NCBI GenBank assembly: GCA_017306865.1
Contig: JAFKHH010000022.1
Location: forward strand, 62,001-126,000
Source: Filimonas sp.
Lineage (GTDB): Bacteria > Bacteroidota > Bacteroidia > Chitinophagales > Chitinophagaceae
Direction of reading: 5' to 3'
DNA length: 64,000 nt
Positions 59,603 to 64,000 of this stretch are shown here, piece by piece. The notes beneath the pieces are model-generated. The model ran no database searches and was not told the origin of the DNA. It was given only the letters and a program-made list of their open reading frames with translations. Within the stretch, counting starts at the first letter, position 1; the number at the start of each line of letters is the position of its first letter. The position numbers were made by a program, and so were the translations under genes.

Positions 59603-60199
59603 TTAACCTGGCTTATGCGTTTCCCTTTCATCCGGCTTAATATTATGTAAAACCTCATGCTGAAATCCTGCACCCTGCTTTGTAATACGTACCACACAGC
59701 CATAATGTAAGGAGAAAGCGCCGAAAGAGTCTTTCAGGTCAGTATGCGTGATATGGGAAAGAATACTACGCATGACACCGCCATGCGTTACTATGGCCAG
59801 GGGGCTGCTATCTTGTAGCGAGTCAAACAAAGCAGCCGTGCGCTCATATAACTGTACATAATTTTCGCCATTTGGAATGCGTACGTTCACAAAATCTTCC
59901 ATCCAGGGTTGTATCTGTTCTTTAGCAATGTCGTCCCACTTCATTAACTCCCAGTCGCCACAATTGATTTCTTTCAGTGCATCATGATATACGACATCCT
60001 GCTCCGGAAATAAATATTCTGCCAGCTTGCGGCAACGTTGCAGCGGGCTGCTATGTATATGGCTAATAGAGGCAGGAATATGTGTACGGATCAATGCAGC
60101 TTCCGAATGAAATGATTCTATGACATCTATATCCGCCTGTCCATAACAGACACCCCGTTCTACAGCCGGCGTAGTATGCCTGATTAAATATATTTCCAT
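59603..60199 (-). CDS. cobC: Histidine phosphatase family protein, probable alpha-ribazole phosphatase
   Basis: A 198-residue member of the RHG phosphatase superfamily. Catalytic phosphohistidine motif IYLIRHTTPAVERGVCYGQ, then SSPLQRCRKLAEYL, the acid in EINCGDWELMKWDDI and the second His in VTHGGVMRSIL. Cobalamin context (cobS, cobT, cobU) supports the alpha-ribazole-5'-phosphate phosphatase role in lower-ligand assembly. The ATG at 60199 is chosen over a start 11 codons upstream in the repeat. Last gene of the minus-strand cobalamin operon. Confidence 0.85.
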   Translation of the reverse strand: MEIYLIRHTTPAVERGVCYGQADIDVIESFHSEAALIRTHIPASISHIHSSPLQRCRKLAEYLFPEQDVVYHDALKEINCGDWELMKWDDIAKEQIQPWMEDFVNVRIPNGENYVQLYERTAALFDSLQDSSPLAIVTHGGVMRSILSHITHTDLKDSFGAFSLHYGCVVRITKQGAGFQHEVLHNIKPDERETHKPG

Positions 60200-60216
60200 A
60201 AATATTGTTTCAAAAG

Positions 60217-60273
60217 TTTCAAAGGTTTGCAAGTTTCATTTTTGAAACCATTGAAACTTGTAAACCTTTGAAA
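60217..60273. repeat. GTTTCAA-family hairpin between cobS and cobC
   Basis: 22-nt arms with one mismatch: TTTCAAAGGTTTGCAAGTTT and the inverse AAACTTGTAAACCTTTGAAA (end bases omitted), 13-nt loop. Sister of 8315-8360. Confidence 0.8.
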
Positions 60274-60275
60274 CG

Positions 60276-61076
60276 CTATTTAAATGTTGTCAAAATCAAA
60301 ACAGCTATATACAAAGCTACTTCGCAAACCTGCTGTGTCGCGCCAGCGCAATCACCTGTCTGCCCACCGATCCATTTATAAAAATAAGCACCCAGATACA
60401 AGCGTGCAATGATCACCAACACCAGTGCTATAAGATAAAGTGGTGGAAGAAAGCAAAACGGTAAAAGGCCACCTATAATAGCAATGATCAATTCTGTTGT
60501 ATTCAGTTTTCTGTCTGCAACAGGTTTGGATTTGCTCTGATCAGCATCTGTTACGTAAGCATATTGTTGCAATAATGTAACAGCAGCTAACCTGCTGCTA
60601 CTATGTCCTGCCAGCAAGACAAAAAGAAACGTTTGTAATGGTAAATGACCCGCCAATTCTTGTAGTAAAAGAAACTTTGTACCCAACATAGCGATCAGGC
60701 CAATAACACCATAGGTGCCAAGCCTGCTATCTTTCATAATAACCAATATTTTTTCCTTTGTCCATCCGCCGCCAAAGGCGTCGCATACATCAGCAAAACC
60801 ATCTTCATGAAATGCGCCGGTAGTAAGTATGCTGATGATCATTGCAAACACAAGCGTTAACTGCAAAGGAAAAATAAAATGCAGCAACCAGAATGCAAGT
60901 ACATTGATACCGCCTACCAGCAAACCTACCCAGGGGAAATAGCGTGATGATTTTTGTAGCATGTCGCTACCATGCCCGATATTACGCGGAACAGGGATGC
61001 GTGTGAAGAACATGACTGCAGTGAGAAAAATATCACGCTCCTTGCGAAGCTTACTGTTAGACGTATTTGTGTTCAT
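60276..61076 (-). CDS. cobS: Adenosylcobinamide-GDP ribazoletransferase (cobalamin synthase)
   Basis: Joins activated alpha-ribazole to adenosylcobinamide-GDP. 266 residues, about six membrane helices. Motifs: FFTRIPVPRN near the start, FPWVGLLVGGI, the catalytic TTGAFHEDGFADVCDAFGGG (HEDGLAD-type) and MKDSRLGTYGVIGL. It is the inner-membrane end point of nucleotide loop assembly, downstream of CobT and CobU. Confidence 0.95.
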   Translation of the reverse strand: MNTNTSNSKLRKERDIFLTAVMFFTRIPVPRNIGHGSDMLQKSSRYFPWVGLLVGGINVLAFWLLHFIFPLQLTLVFAMIISILTTGAFHEDGFADVCDAFGGGWTKEKILVIMKDSRLGTYGVIGLIAMLGTKFLLLQELAGHLPLQTFLFVLLAGHSSSRLAAVTLLQQYAYVTDADQSKSKPVADRKLNTTELIIAIIGGLLPFCFLPPLYLIALVLVIIARLYLGAYFYKWIGGQTGDCAGATQQVCEVALYIAVLILTTFK

Positions 61077-61154
61077 ACCTTTTTATGCTATAGGGTGTAA
61101 GGAGTAAGGTATAAGATAAAACCCTTATGCCCTATGTCCCATGCCTTCTACCTT

Positions 61155-62183
61155 TTATGCTTTATTGCTTACCTGTGCGCTGTCAAAACTAGCCATCTCA
61201 TTCAGGAAGTTGACAGCAGATTGAATCAGTGGCATTGCCAACGCTGCGCCTGTACCTTCGCCCAATCGCATGCCTAATTGTAACAAAGGAGTTGCCTCAA
61301 AGTGATCGAGTAAAGCCGCATGTGCATGCTCATCGCTTTGGTGGGCAAAGATGCAGTTGTGCAGAATACCCGGATACAATTGTTGTGCAACCAGCAAGGC
61401 TGCCGTGGCAATAAAGCCATCAACAACAATGATCATATTGTTATCCGCTGCTGCTATAAATGCACCCACCATCATAGCTATTTCATAGCCACCCACAGTT
61501 GCCAATAATTGTAAAGGATTCGCTGCAAGTGTAGTCAACTCGTGAAATTCAAACACCTGCTGCAGCGTACTGATCTTTGTTGACAACTGTGCATCATTTA
61601 CACCAGTACCCCTACCTGTACAAGTTGCTACGGGTAAGCCAGTAATAGCACTCATCAGCAGTGTGGCAGATGAAGTATTACCAATGCCCATTTCTCCAAA
61701 GCCAATACAGTTACAGTCATCATTTGCAAGTCGTGCCACAATCAGTTTGCCTGCTTTTATAGCTGCATCACAATCGGCTTTAGTCATTGCCCGTTGCTCC
61801 ATATAGTTGGCAGTACCTTTCGCTATCTTACTATGTATAATGGGTAGCTGTGGATCAAAATCAATATTTACGCCTGCATCTACCACCTTCAGTTCAAGCT
61901 TATGTTGCCTGCAAAACACGTTAATAGCAGCACCGCCTGCCACGAAGTTCAGTACCATTTGTGCTGTTACAGCCTGTGGGTAGGGGTTTACTAGTCCCGT
62001 AGCCGAAATGCCATGGTCGCCTGCAAACACCACTATAGCAGGATTAGTAATCTGTGGCGTAACCGTGTCCTGGATTAGCCCTACCTGTAGCGCAATTGCT
62101 TCCAGTTGTCCCAATGCACCTACAGGTTTTGTTTTATTATTAATGGCCTGTTGTAATACAGGTCTCAGGTTCGCTGTTTCCAT
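61155..62183 (-). CDS. cobT: Nicotinate-nucleotide-dimethylbenzimidazole phosphoribosyltransferase
   Basis: Makes alpha-ribazole-5'-phosphate from a lower-ligand base. 342 residues, normal for CobT. Motifs: NKTKPVGALGQLEAIALQVG, VVFAGDHGISATGLVNPYPQ (partly), NFVAGGAAINVFCRQH, GFGEMGIGNTSSATLLMSA, CTGRGTGVND, VVDGFIATAALLVAQ and the catalytic Glu in LGMRLGEGTGAALAMPL. Neighbouring genes supply the other steps. A short 6-nt gap separates it from the Dph6-like gene upstream. Confidence 0.95.
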   Translation of the reverse strand: METANLRPVLQQAINNKTKPVGALGQLEAIALQVGLIQDTVTPQITNPAIVVFAGDHGISATGLVNPYPQAVTAQMVLNFVAGGAAINVFCRQHKLELKVVDAGVNIDFDPQLPIIHSKIAKGTANYMEQRAMTKADCDAAIKAGKLIVARLANDDCNCIGFGEMGIGNTSSATLLMSAITGLPVATCTGRGTGVNDAQLSTKISTLQQVFEFHELTTLAANPLQLLATVGGYEIAMMVGAFIAAADNNMIIVVDGFIATAALLVAQQLYPGILHNCIFAHQSDEHAHAALLDHFEATPLLQLGMRLGEGTGAALAMPLIQSAVNFLNEMASFDSAQVSNKA

Positions 62184-62189
62184 AATTAT

Positions 62190-62909
62190 TTACGCTGGTA
62201 GTAAATCACAAAAATAAAAGTTATAGGAAGACGGTTGGTCCATTGAATTAGCGCTGTCCGCATTTGCCGGTGCTTTATACGTACGTGCCACTATTTCACC
62301 TTTTGTATAAGGAACGGGAGATTTAAAAAACGGGCCGTCGAAAACAAAAGAATGATATTCTCCATTTTCTCCGCATACATCTACATTGGCAGGCAGGTCC
62401 CGTATAAAGTTCTCATCTATTAACCTGCCACAAAAACTTTTGTCGAGGTATTGTTCATTCACACAAACAATGATCGCCTTAAAACCAAATGATAAAAACT
62501 CCTGCATCAGTTCTTTTGTATCCTCTTTCCAGAGCGGGAAGAGGCAATCTATACCCATGGAAGCTAGTTTTTGCTCACGATATATTTTTAGATCTTCAAG
62601 AAAAATATCACCAAAGATAGCATGCGTCAGCCCATCCGCTTTTAAAGCCTGCACTTTCTGCAGCATGGTTTGTTCATACACATCCATAGAGGGCTGCTCC
62701 GGCAATTCAATTGTCTGCAAAGGAATACCTATTGCGCTGGCCTGTGCCTGCAACAAAGTTCGCCGCACGCCGTGCATAGAAATGCGTTCATGCGCACTGT
62801 TTACACTCGTGAGCAGGTATGGTATATGATAGTTATTATCCCGTAACAGCCTGTTCAGTGCAAGGGAAGAATCCTTACCTCCGCTCCAGTTCATATAAGC
62901 ATTCATCAT
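62190..62909 (-). CDS. Dph6-like (diphthine-ammonia ligase family) ATP pyrophosphatase
   Basis: A 239-residue adenine nucleotide alpha-hydrolase fold protein. PP-loop SGGKDSSLALNRLL near the N-terminus, then TSVNSAHERISMHGVRRTLL, GDIFLEDLKIYREQ, FPLWKEDTKELMQEFLSFGF and the GENGEYHSFVFDGPFF motif of the Dph6/MJ0570 family. Archaeal and eukaryotic relatives amidate diphthine, which bacteria lack, so the substrate here must differ. Its location between cobU and cobT suggests a role linked to cobalamin, perhaps amidation of a corrinoid side chain. Two start ATGs are adjacent. The function is inferred only from context. Confidence 0.85.
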   Translation of the reverse strand: MMNAYMNWSGGKDSSLALNRLLRDNNYHIPYLLTSVNSAHERISMHGVRRTLLQAQASAIGIPLQTIELPEQPSMDVYEQTMLQKVQALKADGLTHAIFGDIFLEDLKIYREQKLASMGIDCLFPLWKEDTKELMQEFLSFGFKAIIVCVNEQYLDKSFCGRLIDENFIRDLPANVDVCGENGEYHSFVFDGPFFKSPVPYTKGEIVARTYKAPANADSANSMDQPSSYNFYFCDLLPA

Positions 62910-63001
62910 GCTGCTAAGATAGAAGCTTTGGAGCCGCTTTAAAATTCCTTATTGGCTTTTGTTGCAAACAAAAGCAACAAGTGAATAGTTAAAACGGGCA
63001 T

Positions 63002-63511
63002 TCATGCTTTTATGACTACGGGAATACCTGAGATCATCAGTACAACCTTTCTGGCTTTTTCTGCTATGTATTGGTTCGCCCATCCTTGCAGATCAGTGAA
63101 CTTCCTACCTATTTCCGTTTCTGCATGTACACCCATCCCAATCTCATTACTTACAATCAGAAAAACACCCGGATAGCTGTAAAGAAGGTCTATTTCTTTT
63201 TTTATTGCTTCCAGGCTTTCTTCCACATTGTATTTGAACCGGGAAAAAAAGTTAGTGAGCCATAAAGTGACACAATCGACCACTACGGTTTTGTCAGTGA
63301 TGGGTAAAGCGCTTACGTGTAAAGGTTCTTCAATTGTTGTCCACCTGTCGTCGCGATCATTTTTGTGACGGGTTACCCTTCGTTCAAACTCGTCGTCATT
63401 AGTCACGTTGGCTGTTGCTACATAAATAGGGCTTCCGGATAATTGCAGGGCCTCGGCCTGAGCATAGCTGCTTTTGCCGCTGCGTGCGCCTCCGGTAATA
63501 AAGTAAATCAT
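63002..63511 (-). CDS. cobU: Bifunctional adenosylcobinamide kinase/guanylyltransferase
   Basis: A 169-residue CobU/CobP. P-loop GGARSGKSSYAQ (7-18), GMP-accepting His in RRVTRHKNDRDDRWTTIEEP, DCVTLWLTNFF and the VSNEIGMGVHAETEIGRKFTD block. Phosphorylates adenosylcobinamide and then forms adenosylcobinamide-GDP. The stop-start overlap with the CWC gene is 4 nt (63508-63511), showing coupling. Confidence 0.95.
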   Translation of the reverse strand: MIYFITGGARSGKSSYAQAEALQLSGSPIYVATANVTNDDEFERRVTRHKNDRDDRWTTIEEPLHVSALPITDKTVVVDCVTLWLTNFFSRFKYNVEESLEAIKKEIDLLYSYPGVFLIVSNEIGMGVHAETEIGRKFTDLQGWANQYIAEKARKVVLMISGIPVVIKA

Positions 63512-63720
63512 TGTAAAAATTTTTCCTTAAATAGTACGTATTTGTTTTTTAACTCGTAAAGACAAGCAACGCAAAGACAATCGTTAAATCTTTCTTCTAT
63601 AAATTTTTTTTCTTCATCTGTAAATGTTAGGCCGTAGCATTGGCAATGTGTTATATCACCAACTTTACATTCAAAAGTTTTCTGGCATCTTGGGCATTTT
63701 TTGTGTTCATGGTGTGGCAT
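63508..63720 (-). CDS. Cysteine-rich CWC-family protein
   Basis: About 70 residues. The sequence KKCPRCQKTFECKVGDIT then HCQCYGLTFTDEEKKF and DCLCVACLYELKNKYV is the CWC family signature: Cys pairs CPRC, CQC, CLCVAC that probably bind metal. The start at 63720 (MPHHEHKKCPRC) matches the family edge; an alternative start at 63798 would add a 26-residue Cys-containing leader that overlaps the upstream gene's coding end. In Bacteroidota it is often found in this position next to cobU. Function unknown. Confidence 0.8.
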   Translation of the reverse strand: MPHHEHKKCPRCQKTFECKVGDITHCQCYGLTFTDEEKKFIEERFNDCLCVACLYELKNKYVLFKEKFLQ

Positions 63721-63755
63721 AAGTTCGGTAACCGTTTTTTCATTTAAATGGATTC

Positions 63756-64000
63756 TTAAACTGTTACAGTAGCAACTTTTTCCTCCACGGCAAGACATTT
63801 ATGTCGTAGCCGTTTAGGCATTTTAAACAACTGCGGATGAAATAAGGCAGCCAGCAATTCTATGCCGTCTGTAAGGGTAGAAGCGCTAGGTTGTGTAAAC
63901 AGATCGAAGTCTATTATATACACCTGCTTCTTTTTTACGGCAGTCAATTGGGGCCATTCTTCTTTTTCCGTCAGTAAATGAATTTCTTCCAGCGATCGTG
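63756..64000 (-). CDS. BtuF-like cobalamin ABC transporter substrate-binding protein (5' end beyond window)
   Basis: The C-terminal 81 codons or so, open to the window edge. The visible protein has SLEEIHLLTEKEEWPQLTAV, KKKQVYIIDFDLFTQPS, TLTDGIELLAALFHPQLF, which are typical of the last lobe of periplasmic corrinoid/iron-siderophore binding proteins (ERSLEEI, PSxxLxxGIExLA, HP). First of the minus-strand cobalamin salvage genes visible. Its stop lies 36 nt before the CWC start. Confidence 0.85.
   Translation of the reverse strand, partial: RSLEEIHLLTEKEEWPQLTAVKKKQVYIIDFDLFTQPSASTLTDGIELLAALFHPQLFKMPKRLRHKCLAVEEKVATVTV

Noticed and set aside
62190-62909. True diphthine-ammonia ligase
   Set aside because: Bacteria do not make diphthamide; only the fold family is supported.

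Overview
The window comes from a Bacteroidota chromosome, most likely Chitinophagaceae or a close relative. The support is a SusC/SusD pair behind an ECF sigma and FecR-type anti-sigma gene, promoters of the Bacteroidota form TTTG-N21-TAnnTTTG, almost no Shine-Dalgarno sequences, and family-typical proteins (DUF2795, CWC, STN-type SusC). No tRNA, rRNA, CRISPR array, phage gene or transposase gene was seen. Assignments rest on motif recognition by eye; no database search was run.

Layout. 1-5.6 kb: a partial ABC ATPase, a PduO-type cobalamin adenosyltransferase, secreted YciI and hypothetical proteins, LolD-like ATPase, DUF2795, and a glycosyltransferase/flippase-like pair. 5.9-11.5 kb (minus): methionine operon (cystathionine gamma-synthase type enzyme, metY, metX, homoserine dehydrogenase) behind a complete promoter, SAM-I riboswitch and terminator. 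11.7-25.4 kb (plus, divergent): sulfate assimilation (cysH, cysD, cysN, cysE, cobA, cysJ, cysI), a siroheme synthase-TSUP permease fusion and a TonB-dependent receptor. 26-28.6 kb: OsmC protein, metZ-like enzyme and two unknown proteins. 28.9-38.2 kb: OmpA lipoprotein, uvrA, glutamine cyclotransferase, TlpA-like thioredoxin, GNAT, outer-membrane protein and M28 peptidase. 38.4-49.3 kb: a polysaccharide utilisation locus (sigma, FecR, SusC, SusD, GH3, GH16), probably for beta-1,3-glucan. 49.5-56.4 kb: an alginate/uronate locus (LacI regulator; SDR, PL17 lyase, KdgF cupin, MFS transporter, esterase). 56.6-59.1 kb: DUF5713-like, DUF4419 and MarC. 59.6-64 kb (minus): cobalamin salvage (BtuF-like, CWC, cobU, Dph6-like, cobT, cobS, cobC-like).

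How it fits together. Sulfate is activated by CysDN, reduced as APS by a [4Fe-4S] CysH, then by siroheme sulfite reductase CysJI; CobA and the Met8 domain of the fusion supply siroheme. Sulfide meets O-acetylserine (CysE) or acyl-homoserine (MetX with three related PLP enzymes). A palindrome AGTCTA-N9-TAGACT occurs before the TonB receptor, and a degenerate version overlaps the cysH promoter, which suggests one regulon.

The most unusual feature is the intergenic DNA. Nearly every gap carries members of a small set of dispersed repeat families (TTTGCG tracts, CACGATTCACG tracts, AACAATTTAACC tracts, AAATTTCAAATCTC leaders, GTTTCAA hairpins, CCTGACAGG palindromes), often as inverted pairs and often ending a few bases before a start codon. 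There is also a symmetric four-hairpin BIME-like element (25640-25807), a 374-bp MITE-like element (59189-59562), and a candidate structured leader before metY (9749-9902).
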